Positions 11,501-23,600 are shown, counted from the stretch's first letter. The stretch is 64,000 nt of DNA from Liopterus haemorrhoidalis (GCA_963971575.1 OZ020616.1:9037934-9101933); one strand, 5' to 3'. Numbers and translations are program-made. The notes: generated by a model not told the origin, from the letters alone.

Positions 11501-14331
11501 TTAAACATTCCATAATTTACCTAACCTAATCTAAATCGAAAAAAATATCAATTGAAACGACGTTTAGAGGCAGAGAGAAAGTGGATCGTAGGTTTTTATG
11601 GACTCAAAAACTAAAAATGGGCAAAAATCCAAGCCCATGCATGCATGTTTGCCCGTTGCATTTTATGGAAAGTGATTTTTTACGTCCAAAAAAAGACTGA
11701 AAAAAAGCATTTATCGCACCCAAAATTTACCTAAATCATCAGTTGATATATTAAAAGGCCCTTCAACTTTTTCAGGCAGAGACAGTGCCGGCTGTGGGTT
11801 TTGTGGGGCCTCGGGAAAACTTGTAAAAAACGTTGCATTTGGTGTCAAAAACTTGCCCTAGCTACTAATAATTGTTAGAAATATGAAAGCGCGGGGCCTC
11901 GGGAAAAATCCCCGAAGTCCCGACCTCTGAGCCGACCCTGGGCAGAGATATTAATTTTTACTAATATATTTACCATATTTTAGTTGTTATTATATTGACA
12001 GTCAAAAAGAATTAAAAATATAATGAAAAACTAAAAATATCCTTGAAATTTCTTTAGAATAGTATATTATTACATATCTTGTAAATCGTAGATTACCTTT
12101 AAATTAAAAAAAAGCTCGGAAAACAGGAAAAATACAACTCGTGTTCATTTTCACCATGTAAACAAATACACGAATAACAGTTTAATGTGGCTTTCGAGTG
12201 TTCCAGCTTTGCCGCATACGGCGCTGCGATCTTAAAAAGTTTCCCCTATAGGTTATATAGATATTCTCTTACAAATTTATTAATAAAAATATTTGTTTTA
12301 TTTGTACTTGTTTACAATGGCACATTATATAAGAACATATATGATTTTTCCCGATATTATTTTTCACGACATCGATCAATATTACTAAAAATCAGTTACT
12401 TACACTCATTCTTACTGTTTTAATTATAGACTATAGTAAAATAATATTATAATTTACGACTTGCACTACAAAGAAACGATTAATTCCCTCCACTTAACTC
12501 TCGCCTTATTGTAATTGTTCTGAAATTCCCGCCTTTTGTAGTTTACATTACATCTGAAGTTTGTAGTGGGAGGAAATAACCGCACTAACCGCGATATTTC
12601 CACGGTTAGTTTGGTTACAAAAAAGTAACCAAATTTTTCAGTAACCGCGTTCCGAAACCTAACAATTTTCCTGAAAAGATTAATGTCGTACACTTTCGGA
12701 ACGGGAAACTTCAACCGCGGTTACTTTCGTCGAGTAATGGAACATTGTATTAATTACATTACAAAAATTACCAGTTGAGCAAATAATACTTTTAAATGCT
12801 CTAATTGGATTCATGATACGATAGTTAGAATTTTAATTGTGGCAACTGTATAATAACTACAATATACTTGTTTCCAATTTTTACAGCCCGTCAATGTAGT
12901 CGCGAGCCTTATGTAATTGAGAACTGACACAAATTGTAATGTTTTTGGCTGTCATTCAAGACTGGACAAAGATAGGCATTTTAGTTTTTTTCTTTTCTTA
13001 AGAAAAATGGGAAGAAAGTTAATATTCCAGAGTCCAGATAATAAGTCCAGATTGGAAAAGATTTGGTTATGGACAGGAGGAAGGCTTGGGAATATATTTT
13101 GAGTTAAAGAGTAACTGATACTATGCGAGTTTTTTCATTACATTTGTCGCAGAAAAACAAAACTGCACTAATATGTTTGCACTTGCAAGTTGCATATTTT
13201 ACTTATAGTTGCTACTGTCCAACTAAAACTTATTTAGTTAACAAACAGAATCCATATATTGTAAATTCAGATGACCGACACTCAGATGTACCACATAAAA
13301 TTACTTGCCCGGCATTTAACACCTGTTCAACTACAAATTACATTTCATTAAAACTACTGAAATTAAACTTTAAATACTGTAATTTGATGCCCACCTTCTG
13401 TTATACACCTCTATACATGTGTAGCGCTTAAAAATTAAAAAATTTCACAAATATTTACTCGCATTTTCATAAAATAAAAATGTACTGTGCATAAATTAAC
13501 CTGTTCGCTATTAGCATATTGACAGCTGAATACTAGACACGACAGCCATATTGCCTTGGAGCACAGCGCCGCCATCGGTAATGTCACTTCTCAATACCCG
13601 TCGCTAGCGATGCGGAAGTTGTAAAATGCCATTGGGAATGGTCTACGACAGAGTTTCCCAACTTTTAGAGCCGCGGAGCACTTTCCACGAGAAGAACTCA
13701 TCGCGGAGCACTATCGTTGCTATATATATATATAGCAAACACTAGTAGATCGCGGAGTACAGTTTGGGAAACTTTGGTCTACGACATCAAGAACGTTTCG
13801 AATAGTGTGACTAAGATGCTGCTGCGAAGTTATTTTTGTCGAGTAAAATTAGCTGTTTTGGAATAAATATGACCTACTAATGACGAAAATGGTGATTAAG
13901 AAATTTGTATAGCGCGTTCAAAGGTGAGTTTGCAGTACAGGGCATATGGAGTAGTTCTTTTTCATACTCTCTAATGGGTTTACACAATGACGCTATCCTT
14001 TTCTTGCTTGTCGACATTGCCAGCTCTAAAACGCGCTGATCTGTGAAGACGCAGTATTCTACAAATGGCCATTTGTTTTTGTTGAGTGTTATTTTGAGTT
14101 TCATAAGAGTTGATTTTTGTAAATCATCAGTTTTTCATATTAATATAATTGACACATTTGAAACATTTGGCAACACCGCTCCCATTTGCCATAAGAGCTA
14201 TACTGCAAACTCACCTTTGAACGCACTATAGCACCCATTGGGTTTGGACCCGTACTTTAAAAAGCACTGTTATGGACCTATTTTCTCTATACAATACATA
14301 AACTTCTTCTTTTGTTTCAGATTATGACTAA
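6534..14331 (+). CDS. ZIP (SLC39) family zinc/metal transporter
   Basis: Moves Zn2+ or related metals into the cytosol across the plasma or an organelle membrane. Exons: 6534-7181, 10569-10781, 10948-11110 and 14321-14331, phases 0, 0, 1. The product has 344 residues, as expected for the ZIP1/2/3 (SLC39A1-3) group. N-terminal helices include LLCFGGGVLFSTSLIHILPE. The long loop between helices 3 and 4 is rich in His, Ser, Arg and Asp and may bind metal. Helix 4 carries HALLEGLAIGLE (His200, Glu204). Helix 5 carries ASHKLVVGFCLGVEL (His227, Glu238), the canonical metal-binding pair. The last helix ends MYL and the final exon adds only DYD and a stop. The start follows AAAATGG and gives the normal N-terminus. 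Introns 1 and 3 (3.4 and 3.2 kb) are packed with repeats. Which ZIP paralogue it is cannot be settled. Confidence 0.93.
7973..8290 (+). repeat. ACAGGGTGTTT-type repeat fragment
   Basis: Starts TACAGGGTGTTTGTTTGAAA and continues with CTCCTTTATTTGTAAAGATA. That order (GGGTGT, GAAACG, GATACAAAAAA) is also seen at the ends of the foldback element at 37205 and 39045, so they are probably related. The right boundary is unclear. The preceding 7200-7970 is A/T-rich intron with nothing recognisable. Confidence 0.35.
8489..8530 (+). repeat. (GTCT)n microsatellite in R2
   Basis: About ten uninterrupted GTCT units. Other R copies carry two to five units at the same place, so the array expands and contracts within the element. 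Confidence 0.9.
9003..9070 (+). other. tRNA-like segment inside R2
   Basis: Contains GCGATGGCTACATGCGTTAG and, after a shorter spacer than in R4, the B-box-like GAGTTCGAGTACGGAG. It appears to be a partly deleted version of the core in R4 and R6. Confidence 0.4.
9395..10475. repeat. Fragments of CAGGGCC/GCGCC hAT-type repeats
   Basis: Several broken copies of one family lie here (about 9395-9605 and 10150-10470). They share GAGGACCTTTTTT, TAAAATCTT(G/A)(T/C)CCAGGGCTCGAAAAAAGCTA and GGGCGCC(A/G)ACGACC words. The second starts CAGGGCCAGCGGAAG and ends CGCCTGCCCTG. A cleaner relative with a target duplication is at 14657-14986. 9700-10140 is A/T-rich intron with no recognisable feature. Confidence 0.45.
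11303..12250 (+). mobile_element. Non-autonomous P-type element 1 with THAP remnant
   Basis: 948 bp. The ends are TATAGGGGAAACTTCCTAAG and the complement of TATAGGGGAAACTTTTTAAG, each followed by a GCGCC word. The same termini bound the element at 49594-50420. The interior holds a THAP zinc-finger remnant (11434-11682). P superfamily is inferred from the THAP domain; a clean 8-bp target duplication is not seen. Confidence 0.65.
11434..11682 (+). pseudogene. THAP-domain pseudogene fragment
   Basis: Opens MGKKNNQFCCVPQCKS and is then cut by a stop. About 190 bases on, in another frame, comes MHVCPLHFMESDFL. These are the first CxxxxC-type pair and the CxxH half of a THAP (C2CH) DNA-binding finger, the module at the N-terminus of P-element transposases. 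Stops and frameshifts make it non-functional. Confidence 0.6.
12917..13102 (+). pseudogene. Possible second THAP-like fragment
   Basis: Encodes NCNVFGCHSRLDKDRHFSFF. After a frame change it continues with RRKAWE, which resembles the spacing of THAP fingers that begin CxxxxC and end in a helix with RxxW. No CxxH half is visible and no element boundaries were found. Identification is tentative. Confidence 0.3.
13649..13776. mobile_element. 128-bp hAT MITE with 8-bp duplication
   Basis: The ends are CAGAGTTTCCCAAC and GTTTGGGAAACTTTG, inverted repeats of each other. It is flanked by perfect 8-bp duplications GTCTACGA at 13641-13648 and 13777-13784. The interior has a TATATATATA stretch. hAT is assigned from the 8-bp duplication and CA(G)..G ends. 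Confidence 0.85.
13912..14226. mobile_element. 315-bp MITE flanked by TATA
   Basis: Termini GCGCGTTCAAAGGTGAGTTT and its near-perfect complement CTCACCTTTGAACGCAC extend for about 30 bp. TATA stands on both sides (13908-13911, 14227-14230). The small frames inside are due to the inverted repeat. Confidence 0.75.
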
Positions 14332-14656
14332 AGACCGGATATAAAAACGTAAAAAATAAAAAAAGCACAAAATTTTGCAAAAAAAAGTATTATAACGCAA
14401 AAGTAACAACAAAAAATAACAAGGCATCAACGTCTGCACAATAAAGACATTTATGTATATAATTTTAAGTACAAAACTTAAATAATACTCTCTAAATCTT
14501 AATTTAAATAACTTTTAATTTTACGCAATTAACAAAATAATTTGACTTAAAGTAACAATATAATAAAAAAATATTAATGGCCTGTTGCAAAAAATCAAGT
14601 TAAATGTTTTCATTCGTGTTAACATATAAAAACTTCAAGTTAGGGATAATTGGAAT

Positions 14657-14986
14657 CAGGGCCGGCGCGAGGGTCCTTGGCGCCCCTAGACAAGACTTAA
14701 TTCAGCGCCCCTAGCCAGGGCCGTAACTAACTACTTTCGAGCCCTGGGTAAGATTTTATAATTGGGAAGAATTAAATAAACATTATATATTAAGAAAATA
14801 AGGGATGATCTATATAAAAATAGGTCCTCACTTCTAAAATACAAGTAATGACCTAAAAAAAAGGCCCTCGGTATAAAATTACATTACACTAATTATTTTT
14901 ACATTTGGTGCCCTTTTAAGTCTATCGACGGCGCCCCCCTCCCACCAGCGCCCGCATACCCTGAATGCCCGCTATTGTCGGCCCTG
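14657..14986. mobile_element. 330-bp hAT MITE (CAGGGCCGGCGC type)
   Basis: Begins CAGGGCCGGCGCGAGGG and ends GTCGGCCCTG. It is flanked by ATTGGAAT on the left and ATTGGAGT on the right, a 7/8 match consistent with an aged 8-bp duplication. It carries the GGCGCC words of the repeats at 9395-10475. It lies just past the 3' end of the ZIP gene. Confidence 0.75.
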
Positions 14987-15352
14987 ATTGGAGTTAAAAT
15001 ATTTTACTCGTTCTTCAGTAACCGGCTATAAGAGATATAAATCTACTTTATTGATTGCAAATACAATGAAAATATGGATCATAAAGCTCTAAATAAGCAC
15101 AAAAACACGAATATCGAGTGATTTTGTAATTCGAGAAATTTTTCTAATTCGTGCTCATTTAATGACATTTTCTTGTTGTTTTTAATAATTAGAATAAGTA
15201 TAATGTGCAGAAATCCGGTGTATAATTATGACCATTCTTAAGATATTACCAGTGAAAAATAGTATTATGTTAGGAATTTTTTATTTTATGTATTTGACGA
15301 AATGTATATAAATAAAATTTGAAACTATACTTGTTTTTTTCTTTCTTATTTT

Positions 15353-16215
15353 TTAGGATTCTGTAGGTATGATCAAAAAACCCTTATAACGTCACTCATG
15401 TGTCTGTCTGTTCGGTAGAAATTCTGGTCAAACGGCTAGACCTAGAAAGTCCAAATATGGCATGTTTATACAATTCTTTGACCCAATATAGGAAAACTAT
15501 TGCTAGCACAAAAAAAAAGAAAAAAAAATACATCGCGGGAAAAAATCGAGAAATATTCTACGAAAAAATAATTGTTAAAATATTGAGTGCGGTATTGAGT
15601 GAGGTATCAAATAAAACCTCTTAAGGCGTGAATAAACAAATCAATTTTTATTTTTAGAATTTTCATCAAATATATGTCTAAAAACTCTTGTCCCCCATCT
15701 TTTTCCCAGAGGGGTTTATCTGAAAAAATTATCAACAATGTACATTTATGGGAACCGGAATAGTTAAACAGGAATTTTTGTTGAGATTAACTGTCATTGA
15801 AACAATTATTTTTTTAAAATTTATTGTGTGGTATCAGAAGAAAGCTCTTAAGACGTAGATTAAGGAATAATTTTTTTTTTACATTAGTGAATTTAACAAG
15901 ATTTTGCCAAAATAAAACTCTTGCACCCTTTAACCCAGGAGGGTTAATCTAAAAACCTGAGTAATGCACATTAATGTGAATCGAAATAGTACTACAGCAA
16001 TTTTTGGTCTGATAATTATTTCTAAACAACTGGATAACTGTAGCTGGGTTTTGATAAGAACACATCCCAAGTTTGGTTGTAAATCTCGAGATGAAAGCAC
16101 ATGGATTATTCTTTAAAAAATTATGGAACTTTATGATTTTTAACTATTTGTCATAATTTACTAAATACCTACAAAGTTGTGGAATGTGTGAAAATTCGCA
16201 CTTCACATATACATA
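15353..16215 (+). repeat. R-family repeat, diverged copy R3
   Basis: Begins TTTTAGGATTCTGTAGGTAT and GATCAAAAAACCC, with a much reduced GTCT run. It keeps CAGAGGGGTTTATCTG and the closing GTGTGAAAATTCGCACTTCA. No tRNA-like core is recognisable. Its last bases are interrupted by the MITE at 16216-16625. Confidence 0.65.
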
Positions 16216-16625
16216 CCGGGTGAATTATTTAAGGAACAACATACATGTTTCACATATAATGTTAATGAAGTGAGTTATTTCATTTGCAACATAGCAAATT
16301 ATAAAAGCAAGCTCATATCCATAGCAACAGATATGCAATGGTGATTAGATATAATAGTTATTAGACATGATAAAGTTCCTAGACGGCTAAAAAATAGTAA
16401 ATTAGAAACAATAAATGAATTTTTATTAGTTTGTTTATCTTTACATACAAACAAAAATAATAATGTCCTTAATAGCTGAGTCAAAAAATCTTTTTAAAAA
16501 TAATATTTTGTCTTTTCTATGGATACGATAAGCATTTGTTTTATAGCTATGTTGCTTTTGAAATAACTCACTTCATTAACATTATATGTGAAACATGTAT
16601 GTTGCTCCTTAAATAATTCACCCGG
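16216..16625. mobile_element. 410-bp MITE with ~65-bp near-perfect termini
   Basis: Begins CCGGGTGAATTATTTAAGGA and ends with the complement. The inverted arms match almost without mismatch through GTGAGTTATTTCA. TA lies on both sides (16214-16215 and 16626-16627). No coding capacity. The high arm identity suggests a fairly recent insertion into copy R3. Confidence 0.88.
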
Positions 16626-16854
16626 TATATATTTTTATTCGTCCTCAAATTGCATTTTTACACGTTATAGGGCAATATCTACAAAAAAAATCTAAATTTT
16701 TCCACCTCATTTTTTTTTTCTTAAACGTTTCAAGTGATTGTAAGATAATATTCAACAAAAAATCAATTTCTGTTTTCCCGAGATTAACGCTAAAACTTAT
16801 ATCTTGAAATATCTCGTTTGTTATTTATGCGGCAATTCTGTAGCAAATCTGTTA

Positions 16855-17045
16855 TCTATAGATGATCGTATCTAAGGAGTTTTTTTATGTGTTGTTATGG
16901 ACAGTTTCTTATAGAGTAGTGGTGCAATTCTGTGGTAAATCTGTAAGCTACAGACGATCGTATCTAAGCAGTTGTTTTATGTGTTGTTATGGATATTTTC
17001 TTATAGATTTTGTCTGTAAGCTTACAGGTTTCCCACAGAATTGCT
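16855..17045 (+). repeat. 92-bp tandem duplication
   Basis: The words GATCGTATCTAAG and TTTATGTGTTGTTATGGA recur 92 bp apart (16861 and 16953 onward). The small frame over it has no family similarity. Confidence 0.6.
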
Positions 17046-17162
17046 GCATTAACTTACATCAAAAATGTTTATAAGTAAATTTCTCTAGAATGAAGAAACG
17101 ATTCTTTTTTGCTCAATGCAGTTTTCTAACAAGACAAATAATTGGAGGTTATATGGAAAGCC

Positions 17163-17316
17163 AGAGCCGGACAAACGTATTTTTGCGCCCCCATTCTTGA
17201 TCATAACCAGATAAAAAAGGATGCCGGGTCGAAAATTAGAACCAAAAAAAGGCTGCCGGAATGATTTTTGCATCCGAGATGAGTGCATCACTTGCCACAC
17301 CCTAGATCCGGCCCTG
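17163..17316. mobile_element. ~154-bp hAT MITE
   Basis: Bounded by AGAGCCGGAC and ATCCGGCCCTG. The 8-mer GGAAAGCC occurs on both sides (17155-17162 and 17317-17324), as expected of a hAT duplication; one terminal base seems to have been lost on the left. Confidence 0.65.
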
Positions 17317-17608
17317 GGAAAGCCACCTATAAATTATATCATTTGATATTTACTTAACAGCAAAAGTGTACCAACAAAAATTGTTTAAAATAATGTAAAA
17401 AATATTTTGTTTAATGCATTTTTGCCTTTTTTTAATGCATATTTGGGCAGTTAAAGGAGAACCCCTTAAAATAAAAATCTTGACATTCCTATCTTATTAT
17501 TTACTTAAAATGTATACAACAAAAAACGTACAAAGCTTGGGCACGTCAGTTAATATCATAATATTTTTATAAATAATATTTACTCCATTTGTAAAATTGT
17601 TTAATAAT

Positions 17609-20600
17609 TTATCTTGCGGATTTAATGATAAGTTGGGCAGCGTATTCTGCTAGTTGTATCAAAACATCGTTAGGAAAAGTTGAAATTGGATTTGGTAAAA
17701 TACTTGCATCCATAACTCGCAAGCCTTTCACGAATTTTACTCTGAAAAAGAAAATAATAATAATAAGATACTTTTTATTCTTAAAACATAATAACAAAAT
17801 AGTACAACATAGTAGGAGACAGAATGATATATGAAATCATGTAACTAATCAGGACCATAGAGCTACAACAGCACTTCTTTAAGAATTGAAAATGTTATTT
17901 CTAGCATCCCTATACATTGATCGGTTTACAAAAACGGGAGTTACCCGTTTCCCCCGTAAAACGTGTTAAAACAACCCAAAGTCGCATCCAGACCAAGCTC
18001 GCAGAACTGCATATAACGATTGTGTTGGTACTTGAAAGAAAATTGCATGTTCAAGCACGAATTGTTTAATAAATTTGGTAATCATTACACATGGTAAATT
18101 TGTGCGCAACATACGCAAAATGGAAATGTAGACGAACTCAATTTAATATTGTTCTAGAGCGCGACAAATAGATTTCAACCTTACGTAGTTTATCGCGCTT
18201 GATCTAGATAGGACTTAAAATGCATCGAATTATTAAAATATATATTACTTTAGTAAACTGTCTACGACTGCCATTTCATCGTCCCTGTTTCCAATTTTAC
18301 AAGTTCCAGCTGGATGATGCGCTGTTAAGGCTACATTTCTAATGATACACTCCAAGTAATCTTCACACAAAGGCTCAACAGGTAGGTGCTGACAATTTCT
18401 CAATAATGGCCAGTGTATTTTAGCACCCATTTTTTGAAAAACTGAAGATTGTGTCACGTCAATCGCGAATTTAAGAGCTGGAAAATAAATACGCTATTAA
18501 TGATCTTACAATTATTATACATACTGGAAGTTCTGCAATCGGTTAAAATTTTAAAATATGTTCCAGGGCTAATGTAAGAAGCGACCTTCCTACCAGAGAC
18601 GAATTTTGGCGACTTCTAGATCTAATGACCCCTTAATTCGCCAATTAAATAGAGACACTTTTCTAAAATTACACAAAAAGAACCCAGAGCCCATAAATCT
18701 ACATAAATACAAGGTGTCTCAAAAGAAATTTTATATTTAGTGGATCGATTAAAAAAAAGTAAACCGTATATAGAAAAAATGTTTATTAATTATTAAAATA
18801 CACTTTTTGGGGATTTATTTCTTAAAAATAATATCGTCTAAATGTAGACCCTCGCGTTCTCGGCACTCATTTAATCGAACAGTAAAATTACTTATGACGT
18901 CTCGGCAGGTGGACCAGGGATGGCTGCCATTTCGTGACGGATATTTTCTTTCAAATGCGCCAGTGAAGTCGGTTTATTGGCGTAAACTTTAGATTTAAGA
19001 TAACCCCATAGGAAAAAGTCCATAGGGGTTAAATCTGGACTGCGTGGAGGCCAATTTATGTCACCTCTCCGGGAGATCAATTTGCCTGAGAAAATTTCAC
19101 GAACACGGTCAGAGACATATTGGACGTGTGTGAAGTTGCTCCGTCCTGTTGGAACCATGTTCTTTGGTTATAGCCAGGAAAGTTTTGCAGTTCAGGTACC
19201 AAGAAGTTGTCTAACATCTCCACATAACGCTCTGAATTCACTGTAACTGCACGCCCCCTTTCGTCTTCAAAAAAGTAAGGGCCGATAATTCCTCGCGCCG
19301 ACATCGCAGCCCATACGGTCACTTTAGGCGAATGTAGGGGTTTCTGATGTTTGCGTTTCGGATTCGTTGCACTCCAGTAGTGGCAGTTCTGCTTATTTAC
19401 GTGGCCATTAAGATGAAAATGAGCTTCATCCGAAAACAAAATGTTGGTAAACGTTGAAAATCGCTCAATCACCTGATTTACGAAATTATGCCTCTGACTG
19501 GCATCTTGGGGCTTTAATTCTTGCACCAATTGAATTTTGTAGGGGTGCAGCTTTAGGTCTTTGTGCATAATGCGATGTAATGATGATCTATGCACATTTA
19601 AAGCACTTGCGCGCTTCCGAATTGAAAGGTTCGGGTCGTCACGAACAGACTGATTAACATTCTCCACGTTTTCTACCGTTCTTGATGACCTAGGTCGCCC
19701 GGATTTTGATTTATCCAGCGTTGTACCAGTCTCTTCAAACTTTTTAACCCAATGTCGAATGAGAGGAATGCTTGGCGCATCATTTAAGTGGCGAAAACTT
19801 CGAATACTGCAGAATTTTCTACGCGCTACAGTCGCCGAATCACCGTTTTTGTAAAACTCTTGCACGCATAACGCGCGGTCTGCTCCCGAGAAACGCTCCA
19901 TAGCGACTGAATTCCCAACAGCCAGGCTACCGATTGCCCGCGCCCCTCGGATACGTTGCGTTCACGCAGTAAGCTAAATAAAAATAAAATTTCTTTTGAG
20001 ACCTTGTATAATTGAAGCCTAACTGTTTTTCTTTTCATCCACATATTTCGTTTCTACACATTAAAATAATGGTAAGACGATATTCCCGTAAAAATAGCTG
20101 GACTTATTTTCATTTCAACTGTGGCATGATAAAATACAAAGCCAAGATTTGAAAATAAGCTATATGGCATTTAAAAATTTACAGTATAATGTACATATTT
20201 AAATGCCATAAAAAAGTTCATTATACGGGGAGTTTATGGGGTACTCCAACTAAGAAATTTATAATATCTCACTTATTACTATCTTGACAAGAAAAATATA
20301 TATTACAGAAAATGTTTAGTATAAAAAGCAAATCTTTTTTTCTTCCATGTTTTATTTCAGTCGGATAAATATTTAGGAAGTTACGGGGGGACGCCCTAAA
20401 ACTAAAATATTATAATATCTCGCTTATTATTTACTTAACAGCACAAAAGCATATATGAGAAAAGTTGTTTAGAATGAAGAAACGATTCATTTTTGTTTTT
20501 AATGCAGTTTTTAATAAAATTTATATTTGGGAGCTATCGGACGAGCTACTTATCAACTTGAAAAATCTCACTTATTATTAATACACAACAAAATTATGTA

Positions 20601-23600
20601 AAAAAGTGGTTTAGGATGAAAAACGATTATTTTATCTTTAATGCGCTTAAACTAACTTACTTAATAAAGTGAATATTTGGGAAGCGCTACTTAAAAACTT
20701 GAAATATCTCATTTATTATTTACTTAACTGCGAAAAAACTGTAAAAGTATAAGAAAAGTTGTTCAGAATAAATAAAGTATTACTTTTTTCAATGCAATAT
20801 TTAATAATATTTTGTGGACGCTACCTAAAATTAAAATAATTCACGTTACAGCAAAAATGTATCTACCAAAAACGTGCAGAGTACGTTAGCTAATAATTAA
20901 TTTTCATTTTTGCCCCGGATCCTGTAAGTTTTTAATTCCGTATTATAAATAAATAATAAAATAATTGGTTTCCAATACATATATAGGCGTACAAGGGTAA
21001 AGAAGGTGGATTCTCCGTTTCTAGATCTCCGGCCATAGATATAAAAAAACCACGTGGTCATTGACGTTTTAACCGATCCTATTATCCCTGTATGAACAAG
21101 TACTCATTTTAAGTATTAAATACTTGAGGCTGAGTCAACCCCAGATCCAGTATTATTAGTCGTTTTTAGGGTTTTGTAGGTATGACCAAAAAACCCTTAT
21201 ACCGTCATTTTGTCGTCTGTCTGTCTGTCTGTTCGGTTAAAATTGTAGCCAAACGGCTAAACCTAGAGAGTTGAAATTTGGCATGCTTATACAACTCTTT
21301 GACCCGCACATAGGAAAAATACTAAAACATCTAAAAAACATACTTCCCTAAAAATATAAACAAATATGTGCTCATCGAAAACAAAAATATTTTTTTTTAA
21401 TTCTGAGTAGGGTATCAAATGAAAGCCCTTAGTACGTGGATTAACGATCAAATTTTTATTTTTGCAAAATAAATTATTTTGATGCGATTTTTGCCAAAAT
21501 TGTGCAAAAAAAATTTTGTCCCACACCCTGTAGCCCAGATGGTTTAAACTAAAAATCTAAAAAAAATCTAAGTAATGTATATTGGTGTGAACCGAAATAG
21601 TACAACAGGAATTTTTGATCAGATTATGTTTTCGGAAAATAACGCATTTTTTGTGGTTTTTGGTTCACAAAGTACAAAAGTTATACCAATGTAAGACACT
21701 CATATGCAAGGCGTACGATGGCGTAACGGGTTAGAGCGCTGGTGTCGGAAGCTAAAATTCTCTGGAAAACGAAGGGTTTCGAGTTCGAGTATGGAGTGAG
21801 TTCTATTTTTTCTGTTTTTTTTTTGCATTTTTATTATGTTGAAATTATTTTGTCAAAATTCTAGTTATATTTTGACAAATGTTGTATTTAATTTTTAAGA
21901 GCGTAAATTTAATAACCAGTCTTATTATATGATTAACAGACGATAAATTATTTTAAAAATATCGTTAATTTTGCCGTGATTACTACAAAGTAAAATTTGT
22001 CCAACACACTCAGCATACCGCCTTCACTTATTATATACCTGCGAAACCCTGAAATGTGTGAATATTCACACTTCACATCAATTTTTAAACTTTGCTCTCA
22101 ATTTTATTCAGCTGCTGAAGATGTACGTCTAGTGACAATAAAATAATTTGTGAAGTAAAAAATATATGTAAGTTTACCTTATCTTAAACTTTACGTTAAC
22201 TCAACAATTAATATTTCTTCTACCTTGTTTACCGACTTACAAAAACATGTTTTCAGGTCTTTAAATACATTTTAATGCATTACTATATTTACATTTTTAC
22301 CTTGAATTATGCAACCAATATCGTACGAATTCGACAAATAATTCGGATCTACCACTGGCAAATTTAAAGGATCTGAATCTTTTAAATACACAGACCCTCT
22401 ACTTTTTGGTTGCAAGCATGTTGGAAGAAATACAAATCCTTCCTGACTTGAATTTTTATACAATGGAAACAATGTTCGAAAAGTCTGCAAATTTTTATAT
22501 TTATTATGACTGGTTACAAAAAAAATAATACTTTAATGTTACCTCAGGAGGAAAATTAGCTACATCTCTTAACAATTCCTCATCTGTAGAACCCATGGCA
22601 AATAAAAGTAGTCCTGTATGATTTGGACCTCTCATCATTCCAGCTATAGGAGTAGTTGATAATAAACCTATAAAAATAAAATTTGTAATGAAATTATTTG
22701 GAAGTAAAAAATCCAAGAATTAAATTGTATAACCCCTCATGATCAATAAAGCGCAAGCAAAAATACCGAGACTGGCTGATTTAGATGGATGTAAAACACG
22801 TAACTATAGCAATGAAGTACGGTTTCGGGAACCAGTTTTAACGAAATTTCGTTATAACCGAATCCTATTTATTTTACGGCCAAAATCCATGTACTGAAAC
22901 ATTTGGGAAAAAGAATTTTGAAGACAACAGATTTTGATGTACATTTACTAGAAACTCATTGAGAAGAATATCAAATGATGATCTGCAGAAAAAAGAAGTG
23001 ATCAAGATGGACCATCAAAGACTCTTAAAGATATAACAGAGTTATGTTAACACATTGTTGACCGGCGATTTTCCGCAAAAGCTAGATCGCTTTGTCACCG
23101 GCTACTTTTTCGTAAATGGGTATTTTACGTAAAACTGTAATTTATCCTCTTTGAAGATACTTCGACTTTTCTTTTAGTTCCTTTGGCAAGCCACCATTCT
23201 CCCTTATAATACCACAAATTAGTGTTTTCTTTTCTAATAACATATCAGTTGTAGAAACGTTGTTGTAATAATTATCTTAATATATATGATGCTAAAAGCG
23301 ATAATCAAGATATGGCTCTAAGAGTGACAATATAGTTTCTTGTAGCTTTTTGCCTTCACCGGCATAGATCTCGAAGTTGCAAATGTAGCCAGTCTCATTT
23401 TCACAGAGCATTCTCACTAAAATCTCATATTTTGTTATCTTTGCCGGATTATATGTTCTGAACCTGATACGTTATCATCCATCATATCTTCATCTACAAC
23501 TTCTTCTCCAACACCTGTTTAGGTACGTACAAAAAACAGGCATACGTACAAAGACTGTAATTTTGGAAGAAAGTACAGAACTACTGATGGGTCAACAACG

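Larger units (their letters stand above)
11140..12747. mobile_element. Possible outer inverted-repeat element containing the P-type element
   Basis: The left edge has ATGTTTCGTAACTG and CTACCGCGGT; the right edge, read in reverse, has ATGTTCCATTACTCG and GTAACCGCGGT. Both flanks also carry GGTTAC/GTAACC-rich sequence. The arms are only partly similar and I see no clear target duplication, so this remains tentative. Confidence 0.3.
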
